From JBBQYA01 sp038209155 (lineage in GTDB: Bacteria; Bacteroidota; Bacteroidia; Sphingobacteriales; Sphingobacteriaceae), in the NCBI GenBank assembly GCA_038209155.1, contig JBBQYA010000003.1, forward strand, positions 1 to 58,259: a stretch of DNA of 58,259 nucleotides. Reading direction: 5' to 3'. The notes beneath the pieces are model-generated. The model searched no databases, was not told the origin of the DNA, and was given only the letters and a program-made list of their open reading frames with translations. A program made the translations under genes and the position numbers. Of the stretch, positions 34,747 to 42,185 are shown piece after piece; the stretch's first letter is position 1; every line of letters begins with the position of its first letter.

Positions 34747-34863
34747 ATGAAAGTAAAAGCGTCGATCAAGAAAAGAAGCGTTGATTGCAAGATTGTCCGA
34801 AGAAACGGAAAGTTGTATGTGATTAACAAAAAGAACCCCAAGTTTAAACAACGACAGGGATAA
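34747..34863 (+). CDS. rpmJ: 50S ribosomal protein L36 (zinc-independent form)
   Basis: ATG at 34747 to TAA at 34861-34863 encodes 38 residues, starting MKVKASIKKRSVDCKIVRRN and ending KKNPKFKQRQG. The length and sequence fit bL36. Only one Cys (C14) is present out of the usual Cys3-His set, so it should not bind zinc. It lies between infA and rpsM, the canonical place. Confidence 0.96.
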   Translation: MKVKASIKKRSVDCKIVRRNGKLYVINKKNPKFKQRQG

Positions 34864-34891
34864 TTAGTAGCTAAATTATAATTGAAGAAAC

Positions 34892-35269
34892 ATGGCAAGA
34901 ATTGCTGGTATTGATTTACCAAAAAACAAACGCGGTGAAATCGGACTTACCTACATATTTGGTATCGGACGTACGACTGCACAGAAAATCTTAACCGAGG
35001 CTGGAATAGGCTTTGACGTTAAAGTTCAGGAATGGGACGATGCTCAACAAACGGCTATTCGTACCATCATCAATGATCAAGTAAAAGTGGAAGGTGCACT
35101 TCGTTCAGAAGTTCAACTAAACATTAAAAGATTGATGGATATTGGTTGTTACCGCGGAACTCGTCATCGTAAAGGTTTACCTCTACGTGGACAGAGAACT
35201 AAAAATAACTCGCGAACTCGTAAGGGTAAGAGAAAAACAGTTGCAGGTAAGAAAAAGGTAACTAAGTAA
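34892..35269 (+). CDS. rpsM: 30S ribosomal protein S13
   Basis: uS13 forms bridges to the large subunit and touches P-site tRNA. The 125-residue product has IAGIDLPKNKRGEIGLTYIF (4-23) and the tail LPLRGQRTKNNSRTRKGKRK, rich in Arg/Lys, which reaches the tRNA. It begins the alpha-operon part. No S4-binding pseudoknot is obvious in the 28-base gap before it. Confidence 0.98.
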   Translation: MARIAGIDLPKNKRGEIGLTYIFGIGRTTAQKILTEAGIGFDVKVQEWDDAQQTAIRTIINDQVKVEGALRSEVQLNIKRLMDIGCYRGTRHRKGLPLRGQRTKNNSRTRKGKRKTVAGKKKVTK

Positions 35270-35296
35270 TTCTTAGCTGAACATATATTAAGAACA

Positions 35297-35686
35297 ATGG
35301 CAAAAACTAAAAAAGTAACCAAAAAGCGTGTAGTTGTAGTAGAAGCTTCCGGGCAAGCTCACATCAATGCTACATTCAATAACATAATTATTTCATTAAC
35401 TAATAATAGTGGTCAGATTATATCTTGGGCATCTAGCGGAAAAATGGGATTTAAAGGTTCAAAGAAAAATACTCCTTATGCAGCTTCGCAAGCAGCTACA
35501 GATTGTGGAAAAGTAGCATATGATTTAGGATTAAGAAAAATCGAAGTGTTTGTAAAAGGTCCAGGTTCTGGACGTGAATCAGCCATTAGAACTTTACAAA
35601 ATACTGGATTAGAAGTTAGTATTATAAAAGATATCACCCCGATGCCGCATAATGGCTGTCGACCTCCTAAAAAGAGAAGAGTTTAA
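35297..35686 (+). CDS. rpsK: 30S ribosomal protein S11
   Basis: uS11 lies in the platform near the exit-site codon. The 129-residue product has AHINATFNNIIISLTNNSGQ (about 21-40) and GPGSGRESAIRTLQNTGLEV, and ends in the typical HNGCRPPKKRRV. The basic N-terminus begins MAKTKKVTKKRVVV. The rpsD gene follows after 62 bases. Confidence 0.98.
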   Translation: MAKTKKVTKKRVVVVEASGQAHINATFNNIIISLTNNSGQIISWASSGKMGFKGSKKNTPYAASQAATDCGKVAYDLGLRKIEVFVKGPGSGRESAIRTLQNTGLEVSIIKDITPMPHNGCRPPKKRRV

Positions 35687-35710
35687 TTTATTATTCATTA
35701 ATGCTAAGAG

Positions 35711-35731
35711 TTGGTAGCTAAAGGCTTCCAA
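35711..35731 (+). promoter_or_regulatory. Small hairpin in the rpsK-rpsD gap
   Basis: TTGG-T-AGC (35711-35718) pairs with GCT-T-CCAA (35724-35731), with one T-T mismatch and a TAAAG loop. It ends 17 bases before rpsD. S4 is the autoregulator of this operon in E. coli, so an S4 site is conceivable, but that is inference. Confidence 0.3.
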
Positions 35732-35748
35732 TACATTAAAACAACAAC

Positions 35749-36357
35749 ATGGCCAGATACATAGGACCCAAGTCAAAAATAGCACGAAAGTTTAAAGAGC
35801 CAATCTTTGGACCAGATAAAGTGCTTGAAAAGAAAAATTACCCGCCAGGACAACACGGACTGAGTAAAAAAAGAGGTAAGCAATCTGAATACGCAATTCA
35901 GTTGAGCGAAAAGCAAAAAGCTAAATACACTTATGGTGTATTAGAAAAGCAATTTGCAAATCTATTTGATAAAGCAAGTAGAAAAGATGGTGTAACTGGA
36001 GAACTATTATTAAAGTTCTTAGAAGCAAGATTGGACAATACTGTTTTTAGATTAGGAATTGCAAAAACCAGAAGTGGTGCAAGACAATTAGTAAGTCATA
36101 AACACATTACTGTAAACGGCGATGTTGTAAATATTCCTTCTTACTCTTTACGATCTGGAGATGTAGTTGCAGTGAGAGAGAAATCTAAATCGTTAGAAGC
36201 AATCACAACTTCAATATCTGCTAGAAAAGTAGGAAAATATAGCTGGTTAGATTGGAATCAAGAAGAATATTCAGGTAAGTTTTTAAACTATCCAGACAGA
36301 ACAGAAATTCCAGAAAATATTAAAGAACAATTAATTGTCGAATTGTATTCTAAGTAA
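35749..36357 (+). CDS. rpsD: 30S ribosomal protein S4
   Basis: uS4 starts assembly of the 16S 5' domain and affects fidelity. The 202-residue product starts MARYIGPKSKIARKFKEPIF, the Zn-free N-terminal form. The S4 RNA-binding domain has RLDNTVFRLGIAKTRSGARQ (about 93-112) and LVSHKHITVNGDVVNIPSY. The C-terminal part lies near S5. Confidence 0.98.
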   Translation: MARYIGPKSKIARKFKEPIFGPDKVLEKKNYPPGQHGLSKKRGKQSEYAIQLSEKQKAKYTYGVLEKQFANLFDKASRKDGVTGELLLKFLEARLDNTVFRLGIAKTRSGARQLVSHKHITVNGDVVNIPSYSLRSGDVVAVREKSKSLEAITTSISARKVGKYSWLDWNQEEYSGKFLNYPDRTEIPENIKEQLIVELYSK

Positions 36358-36411
36358 TACTGAATCATTCAATTAAAAAGTTCAATAACACGTTAATAAA
36401 AAAGCAATTAA

Positions 36412-37404
36412 ATGGCAATATTATCATTCCAAAAACCTGACAAGGTAATCATGCAAAAATCGACAGATTTTGATGGACTATTTGAATTTCGTCCATTAGA
36501 GCCTGGTTTCGGTATTACCATCGGGAATGCATTACGTAGAATTTTATTATCCTCATTAGAAGGTTATGCAATTACATCTGTTCGTATGTCGGGTGTATCT
36601 CATGAATTTTCGACTATAAAAGGAGTAGTAGAAGACGTGACCGAAATAATTCTAAACTTGAAACAAGTTCGTTTCAAAAAAATAAATGATGCTGGAGATG
36701 CAGAAAAGATTTTTGTGATGATCAAAAATCAAGAAACATTCTCGGCTGGAGATATTGGAAAGTTTTCAAGTAATTTCGAAATATTAAATCCAGACTTAGT
36801 TATCTGTAATATTTCTACTTCTGTAAATTTAGAAATTGAACTTACTGTTGGAAAAGGAAGAGGATACATTCCTGCTGAAGAAAATAAAATCGCAGATGCT
36901 CCATTAGGTGTTATTCCGATCGATTCTATTTATACTCCAATCAAGAATGTTAAATTCAGTATTGAAAACTACAGAGTTGAACAAAAGACGGATTATGAAA
37001 AATTAGTTTTAGATATTTCTACAGATGGATCTATTCATCCAGAAGATGCCTTGAAAGAAGCAGCTAAAATTTTGATTCATCATTTCATGCTTTTCTCTGA
37101 TGAGAAAATTATGTTGGAAACTCAAGCAAAAGAAGTGACTAACGAAGTAGACGAAGAAATTTTGCACATGCGAAAGATCTTAAAAACTGAATTAGCTGAT
37201 ATGGATTTGTCAGTTAGAGCATTAAATTGCTTAAAAGCTGCTGATATTAGATCATTATCAGATTTAGTAACTTATGATGTAGGTGATATGTTGAAATTTA
37301 GAAATTTCGGTAAAAAATCATTAACAGAAATTCAAGATTTGGTAAAATCAAAAGGTTTATCCTTCGGAATGAATCTTTCAAAATATAAATTAGAAGAAGA
37401 ATAA
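36412..37404 (+). CDS. rpoA: DNA-directed RNA polymerase subunit alpha
   Basis: Alpha dimerises to scaffold RNA polymerase and its C-terminal domain contacts UP elements and activators. The 330-residue product has the N-terminal domain with FEFRPLEPGFGITIGNALRR (about 26-45) and LLSSLEGYAITSVRM. After a linker near 235-250 comes the C-terminal domain with LNCLKAADIRSLSDLVTYD and MLKFRNFGKKSLTEIQDLVK. rplQ follows after 69 bases. Confidence 0.98.
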   Translation: MAILSFQKPDKVIMQKSTDFDGLFEFRPLEPGFGITIGNALRRILLSSLEGYAITSVRMSGVSHEFSTIKGVVEDVTEIILNLKQVRFKKINDAGDAEKIFVMIKNQETFSAGDIGKFSSNFEILNPDLVICNISTSVNLEIELTVGKGRGYIPAEENKIADAPLGVIPIDSIYTPIKNVKFSIENYRVEQKTDYEKLVLDISTDGSIHPEDALKEAAKILIHHFMLFSDEKIMLETQAKEVTNEVDEEILHMRKILKTELADMDLSVRALNCLKAADIRSLSDLVTYDVGDMLKFRNFGKKSLTEIQDLVKSKGLSFGMNLSKYKLEEE

Positions 37405-37416
37405 AAAGGAAGCAGT

Positions 37417-37450
37417 AAAATTATTTAAGCTGATTTCCAGCTTCAATTTT
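37417..37450 (+). promoter_or_regulatory. Stem-loop in the rpoA-rplQ gap
   Basis: AAGCTG (37427-37432) pairs with CAGCTT (37438-37443) around a five-base loop, and AAAATT (37417-37422) pairs with AATTTT (37445-37450) outside an internal loop. No T-run follows that would make it a strong terminator. It may shape relative expression of rpoA and rplQ. Confidence 0.4.
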
Positions 37451-37473
37451 AACTCCTTCGCTACATTAAAACA

Positions 37474-38085
37474 ATGAGACACGGAAAAAAAATAAATCAT
37501 CTTGGCAGAACGGATTCGCACCGTAGAGCGATGCTTGCTAATATGGCTTCATCTCTAATTTTGCACAAGCGAATTAATACTACAGTCGCAAAAGCAAAAG
37601 CTTTAAGAACGTATTTTGAACCATTGGTTACAAAATCAAAAGACGATTCTACGCATTCTAGAAGAGTGGTTTTTAGTTATTTGCAAGATAAAGTAACTAC
37701 TGCAATGCTTTTTAAAGAGGTTGCAGAAAAAGTTGCAGACAGACCAGGTGGCTACACAAGAATTATTAAAACAGGAAAACGATTGGGTGATAATGCAGAA
37801 ATGTGTTTCATAGAATTGGTAGATTTTAATGAAATAATGCTTGCCGCTAAAGCTGCACCAAAAGCAAAAGCTACTAGAAGAAGAGGTGGAGGAAGCACAA
37901 AAGCTAAGATAGTTACAGCATCAGCTACTGAAACCGTTGCACTTACGGCTTCAGAAGAAGAAACTGAATCTGCTGTAATAGAAACTCCTGAAAACGAATC
38001 AGTAGAAATTACAAATAATGATGAGGTTTCAGATTCTCCTGAAATTGATTCAGCAGATGATTCCACAACAGAAGAATCAAAATAG
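37474..38085 (+). CDS. rplQ: 50S ribosomal protein L17 with a long acidic C-terminal extension
   Basis: bL17 lies near the tunnel exit. The core (about 1-125) starts MRHGKKINHLGRTDSHRRAM and has KRINTTVAKAKALRTYFEPL. After a basic linker (KAKATRRRGGGSTKAK, about 133-148) comes an acidic Ser/Glu/Asp/Thr-rich tail of about 55 residues (SEEETESAVIETPENESVEI and more). The product has 203 residues against about 127 in E. coli. It ends the cluster before a strong terminator. Confidence 0.97.
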   Translation: MRHGKKINHLGRTDSHRRAMLANMASSLILHKRINTTVAKAKALRTYFEPLVTKSKDDSTHSRRVVFSYLQDKVTTAMLFKEVAEKVADRPGGYTRIIKTGKRLGDNAEMCFIELVDFNEIMLAAKAAPKAKATRRRGGGSTKAKIVTASATETVALTASEEETESAVIETPENESVEITNNDEVSDSPEIDSADDSTTEESK

Positions 38086-38104
38086 TTTTTAAACAAAATT
38101 AATT

Positions 38105-38141
38105 AAAGGGAAATTTACTTAGGTAGATTTCCCTTTTTTTA
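38105..38141 (+). terminator. Intrinsic terminator of the ribosomal cluster
   Basis: AAAGGGAAATTTAC (38105-38118) pairs with GTAGATTTCCCTTT (38123-38136), including a wobble, around a TTAG loop and followed by a run of T to 38140. It lies 20 bases after rplQ. Confidence 0.93.
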
Positions 38142-38167
38142 TACCATAAAATGCCTTAACTTTCGCT

Positions 38168-39154
38168 ATGAATAAGTTGAATACCTTTTTTGCCATTTTC
38201 TTTGCTTTCCTATTTATTAGTTGCAACAATGAAATTGATATAAATGCAGATTATGAAGAAATAGCAGTAGTTTATGGTTTATTAAACGTTTCAGATTCTA
38301 TACAATATGTGAAAGTAAATAAAGCTTTTTTGAGCGATAAAAGCGTTTTGGAAATTGCACAAATTAGTGATTCATTGTATTTGCCATATAAAATTGAAGT
38401 TATTTTAACACAGGTACTAAATGATGTAGTGGTAGATAAAATGTCTTTAGTTCCAGTAGAAGTAAAGAAAGAAGAAGGTATTTTTGCTGGGCCTAATCAA
38501 TTGGTATATAGAACGAAACCGGGCTATAAACTGAATCCACTTTCTGAATATTTATTAGAAGTTAAGCGATTTAATAAAAATGAAATTTTGGCAAAAGGTA
38601 AAACGAATGTAATTTCTACTTTTTTGTTAAGTAATCCACCAGCTCAAGTATCCTTTTATCAAAATCCAGAATATAAACCTTTTATATTAAATTGGAACAG
38701 CCCTAAAGGAGCAACTTCTTATACAATTCAAACGAGAATTAATTATTCGGAAATAAATAAAGTTACAAAAGATACAGTTCAAAAATCCATCATTTGGGAA
38801 AATGTAAAAGAATTTAGAAATTTGAAAGCTCAATATTCTTATCCAGTAAACGGATTAGAATTCTACAACTTTATCAAATCAAAATTAGCTCCTGATGAAA
38901 ATTTAATTAGAGTTATAGATCCAGAAATAGAATTTAGATGGTATGCTGCGAACGCAGATTTTGATGAATTTTTACGTTTAAATAGTCAAACATTTGGTTT
39001 CAACACCACCGTGACAAATTATTCTAATGTAGATGGTGCATTGGGTGTTTTTGCTTCAAGATTAACAAATTCCTTTTTTATAGCCTTAAATAATGCATCT
39101 ATCGCCGAATTAACGAGTGGTAAAATTACAGGAAATTTAGGTTTTGTAAGGTAA
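38168..39154 (+). CDS. Predicted lipoprotein, possibly DUF4249-like
   Basis: The 328-residue product starts with a lipoprotein signal (MNKLNTFFAIFFAFLFISC, lipobox FISC, Cys at 19). The mature part is beta-rich. It includes EEIAVVYGLLNVSDSIQYVK (about 35-54) and a stretch with a fibronectin-like NWNSPKGATSYTIQTRI (about 178-194). The start recalls Bacteroidetes DUF4249-type lipoproteins, but I am not certain. It is probably attached to a membrane on the periplasmic or outer face. It lies between the rplQ terminator and dnaK with a separate hairpin after its stop. Function is unknown. Confidence 0.7.
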   Translation: MNKLNTFFAIFFAFLFISCNNEIDINADYEEIAVVYGLLNVSDSIQYVKVNKAFLSDKSVLEIAQISDSLYLPYKIEVILTQVLNDVVVDKMSLVPVEVKKEEGIFAGPNQLVYRTKPGYKLNPLSEYLLEVKRFNKNEILAKGKTNVISTFLLSNPPAQVSFYQNPEYKPFILNWNSPKGATSYTIQTRINYSEINKVTKDTVQKSIIWENVKEFRNLKAQYSYPVNGLEFYNFIKSKLAPDENLIRVIDPEIEFRWYAANADFDEFLRLNSQTFGFNTTVTNYSNVDGALGVFASRLTNSFFIALNNASIAELTSGKITGNLGFVR

Positions 39155-39173
39155 AACTGACGCTCTGTCAGTT
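39155..39173 (+). promoter_or_regulatory. Palindrome upstream of dnaK
   Basis: AACTGAC (39155-39161) and GTCAGTT (39167-39173) form a perfect seven-pair inverted repeat with a five-base loop, starting right after the lipoprotein stop. It may be a weak terminator. TGTCAAATT follows at 39212-39220, the same nine bases as in the groES upstream region (2119-2127), so it may belong to a heat-shock control region for dnaK. Confidence 0.4.
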
Positions 39174-39292
39174 AGTTTTAGGCTTATTAGGCCATAATTT
39201 TAATTGTTTTCTGTCAAATTAGTAAGGGTTTACCTGCAATTATTGAATGGCATATTCCTTGATAAATTGAAGAGAAATTATAACAATATATT

Positions 39293-41221
39293 ATGGCAAA
39301 AATAATAGGAATCGATTTAGGAACTACCAACTCATGCGTTTCAGTAATGGAAGGAAATGAGCCAGTTGTAATTCCTAATAGCGAAGGAAAAAGAACTACC
39401 CCCTCAATAGTTGCTTTTTTAGATAATGGAAATGGTGAAAGAAAAGTTGGAGACCCAGCAAAAAGACAAGCCATTACCAACCCTAAAAATACAATTTCGT
39501 CCATCAAAAGATTTATGGGTGAAACGTTTAGCAATACTCAAAAAGAAATTAAGAATGTAACCTATACCGTGGTTAAAGGTGATAATGACACGCCAAGAGT
39601 TCAAATTGGTGATAGACTTTATACTCCACAAGAAATATCTGCTATTACTCTTCAAAAAATGAAGAAAACGGCTGAGGATTATTTGGGAATGGAAGTAACT
39701 GAAGCTGTGATTACAGTTCCAGCATACTTCAATGATTCTCAACGTCAAGCAACAAAGGAAGCTGGAGAAATTGCAGGATTGAAAGTTCGTAGAATCATAA
39801 ACGAACCTACTGCTGCAGCATTAGCTTATGGATTAGATAAGAAAAATCAAGAAATGAAAATTGCTGTCTTCGATTTAGGAGGTGGTACTTTTGATATTTC
39901 TATATTAGAATTAGGAGACGGGGTTTTTGAAGTAAAATCCACTAATGGAGATACTCACTTGGGTGGTGATGATTTTGACCAAGTAATCATAGATTGGTTG
40001 GCAGATGAATTTAAGAATGATGAAAATGTAGATTTGAGAAAAGATCCAATGGCTCTTCAGAGATTAAAGGAAGCTGCTGAAAAAGCAAAAATCGAATTAT
40101 CAAGTTCTAATTCTACCGAAATTAATCTTCCTTACATAATCGCAATGGAAGGTTTGCCAAAGCATTTGGTTAGAACTTTATCTAAATCTAAATTTGAGCA
40201 ATTGGCCGATAAATTAATCCAAGCAACTCTTGAACCTTGTAAAAAAGCGTTGAAAGATTCTGGATATTCAACTTCTGAAATAGATGAAGTTATTTTGGTA
40301 GGTGGTTCTACTCGTATTCCAGCGATTCAAGATTTAGTTGAAAAATTCTTTGGAAAAAAGCCAAGTAAAGGTGTAAATCCAGATGAAGTTGTTGCAATAG
40401 GTGCAGCTATTCAAGGTGGAGTTCTTACAGGCGAAGTGAAAGATGTATTATTATTAGATGTAACTCCATTATCTTTAGGAATAGAAACTATGGGCGGAGT
40501 AATGACTAAATTAATAGATTCTAATACTACTATTCCAACTAAGAAAAGTGAAATTTTCTCAACTGCATCGGACAATCAGCCTTCTGTAGAAATTCATATC
40601 TTACAAGGAGAACGCCCGATGGCAAATCAAAATAGAACAATTGGTAGATTCCATTTAGATGGTTTACCACCAGCTCAAAGAGGAATTCCTCAAATTGAAG
40701 TTAGTTTTGATATAGATGTAGATGGTATTTTGCATGTAAGCGCGAAAGATAAAGCAAGCGGAAAAGAGCAAAAAATCAGAATTGAAGCTTCTTCTGGATT
40801 GACAGATGCTGATATAAAGAGAATGAAAGATGAAGCAGAAGCAAATGCAGATTCAGATAAAAAAGCAAAAGAGGAAATAGATAAATTGAATGCTGCTGAT
40901 GCACTAATATTCTCAACAGAAAAACAATTGAAAGAATACGGAGATAAAATTCCTGCTGATAAAAAAGCAGTAATTGAAGAAGGATTTGCTCAATTGAAAA
41001 CTGCCTACGAAGCAAAAGATTTTGCTTCTTTAGAAACTGCACAAGCAGCACTATCTGCAGCATGGAATGCAGCTTCTGAGGATATGTACAAAGCAACTCA
41101 AGGTCAGGAAAATGCAAATCCAGATATGGGTGGAAATGATCATTCGGGAAGTTCAGATGCAGGAGCAGATGATGTGAAGGACGTAGAATTTGAAGAAGTA
41201 AAAGAAGATAAAGACAAATAA
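39293..41221 (+). CDS. dnaK: Chaperone DnaK (Hsp70)
   Basis: DnaK binds exposed hydrophobic segments in an ATP-controlled cycle with DnaJ and GrpE. The 642-residue product starts MAKIIGIDLGTTNSCVSVME. The ATPase domain has IINEPTAAALAYGLDKK (about 173-189), VFDLGGGTFDISILELGDG and VILVGGSTRIPAIQDLV. The substrate domain follows the linker DVLLLDVTPLSLGIETMGG (about 388-406). The tail ends DDVKDVEFEEVKEDKDK, as usual. dnaJ and grpE are not adjacent, and a terminator follows. Confidence 0.98.
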   Translation: MAKIIGIDLGTTNSCVSVMEGNEPVVIPNSEGKRTTPSIVAFLDNGNGERKVGDPAKRQAITNPKNTISSIKRFMGETFSNTQKEIKNVTYTVVKGDNDTPRVQIGDRLYTPQEISAITLQKMKKTAEDYLGMEVTEAVITVPAYFNDSQRQATKEAGEIAGLKVRRIINEPTAAALAYGLDKKNQEMKIAVFDLGGGTFDISILELGDGVFEVKSTNGDTHLGGDDFDQVIIDWLADEFKNDENVDLRKDPMALQRLKEAAEKAKIELSSSNSTEINLPYIIAMEGLPKHLVRTLSKSKFEQLADKLIQATLEPCKKALKDSGYSTSEIDEVILVGGSTRIPAIQDLVEKFFGKKPSKGVNPDEVVAIGAAIQGGVLTGEVKDVLLLDVTPLSLGIETMGGVMTKLIDSNTTIPTKKSEIFSTASDNQPSVEIHILQGERPMANQNRTIGRFHLDGLPPAQRGIPQIEVSFDIDVDGILHVSAKDKASGKEQKIRIEASSGLTDADIKRMKDEAEANADSDKKAKEEIDKLNAADALIFSTEKQLKEYGDKIPADKKAVIEEGFAQLKTAYEAKDFASLETAQAALSAAWNAASEDMYKATQGQENANPDMGGNDHSGSSDAGADDVKDVEFEEVKEDKDK

Positions 41222-41236
41222 TCTTTTCAAGAATGT

Positions 41237-41272
41237 AAAAAAGCCCCTTTGAATCCAAAAGGGGCTTTTTTA
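41237..41272. terminator. Bidirectional terminator between dnaK and the lipoprotein genes
   Basis: AAAAAGCCCCTTT (41238-41250) and AAAGGGGCTTTTT (41258-41270) form a perfect 13-pair stem with a seven-base loop. It has A and T tracts on both sides and can end dnaK on the plus strand and the gene ending at 41286 on the minus strand. Confidence 0.93.
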
Positions 41273-41285
41273 TTTATATTTTTTT

Positions 41286-42170
41286 TTAATACTTCTGTAT
41301 TTTCACGCTAAAATCGATAAAACCAAGTGTTCCAATATTAACAGAATCAATTCTTAAAATTCCAAATTTTGAGTTTACAGTTTTAAAAGCAATAACCTGA
41401 CCTTTGACAGGATATACAACTGAAAATTCATTCGCTAAGGATGCAGTTTTTATTAGTGAATCTTCTTTTACTAACTTCTCAAAAACCAGTTCTTTTGAGC
41501 CTAAATTTTTAAAAACTGTCTTGTTTCTCACTTTCCAGTTTGTAAGTCGAAAACTTGGATGAGAAAAAAATTTTCTAGCTTCTCCATCAAATGGGCCACC
41601 TAATTTTGGAGGTTCGAAATCAGAATTGTTATTTTCTTGAAAGTAAACCAAATCAACCAACACGCTATTATAATATCCTTCTTGTATTGTTAATAATTGG
41701 TTTGAATATAGATTTAAACAATTTTTAACATCAAATAAATCTGGAGCACTTCTTTTTAAACGAACTTTATAGGTAAATAACCTACTAACTACGTTCACTA
41801 TAAAATCTTTTGAATAACTTTTTCCATTTTTATCTAAATAGCTAAAAACATATTTTTCTATACTTTCTTTATCTCCCACCTTCGATTTAATCTTATAATC
41901 AATATTCTCAATAGGTGCAAAACTTGTGTCAATGATTAATTCTGTTAGATTTTGATTTTGAAATCTATTTATTTTAAATGAAACTATTGACTCTGGATTT
42001 TTTGCTTTTACAATAAATGAAAATTCTTGCTCAGGTTCTACAGTTAAAAATCCATCCACTTCCAAATCTGTGGCAATGGAGTTTTTCTCTATTTTATTTT
42101 CTTCTTTTTTACAATAAAAATTTAACAAACTCAGAGCAATAAAAAGAAAAAACCACTTAAATAATTTCAT
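41286..42170 (-). CDS. Predicted lipoprotein, tandem paralog (copy 2)
   Basis: The 294-residue product has an N-terminal hydrophobic segment (WFFLFIALSLLNFYC) ending in a Cys-Lys-Lys, so it is likely a lipoprotein, although FYC is not an ideal lipobox. The mature part is beta-rich. EVDGFLTVEPEQEFSFIVKA (about 38-57) is shared almost exactly with the neighbouring gene, as is the end KTVNSKFGILR...SVKIQKY. The gene stops 14 bases before the dnaK terminator. The upstream copy ends 16 bases before its start, so the two are co-transcribed. Function is unknown. Confidence 0.75.
   Translation of the reverse strand: MKLFKWFFLFIALSLLNFYCKKEENKIEKNSIATDLEVDGFLTVEPEQEFSFIVKAKNPESIVSFKINRFQNQNLTELIIDTSFAPIENIDYKIKSKVGDKESIEKYVFSYLDKNGKSYSKDFIVNVVSRLFTYKVRLKRSAPDLFDVKNCLNLYSNQLLTIQEGYYNSVLVDLVYFQENNNSDFEPPKLGGPFDGEARKFFSHPSFRLTNWKVRNKTVFKNLGSKELVFEKLVKEDSLIKTASLANEFSVVYPVKGQVIAFKTVNSKFGILRIDSVNIGTLGFIDFSVKIQKY
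42013..42067. repeat. 55-base direct repeat, copy in the 41286-42170 gene
   Basis: These 55 bases are identical to 42946-43000, 933 bases away, and lie at the same place in the two paralogous lipoprotein genes (VDGFLTVEPEQEFSFI region). Surrounding bases differ much more. Confidence 0.9.
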
Positions 42171-42185
42171 AAAATTGTTTGAAAA

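Noticed and set aside
39155..39173. Strong terminator after the lipoprotein gene at 38168
   Set aside because: The seven-pair palindrome has no adequate T-run directly after it, so it was listed as a palindrome of uncertain role.
40776..41258. 160-codon open frame on the minus strand within dnaK, Leu-rich
   Set aside because: It is fully antisense to the conserved dnaK 3' part and its composition is the mirror of the Lys/Glu-rich coding strand; it also crosses the terminator.
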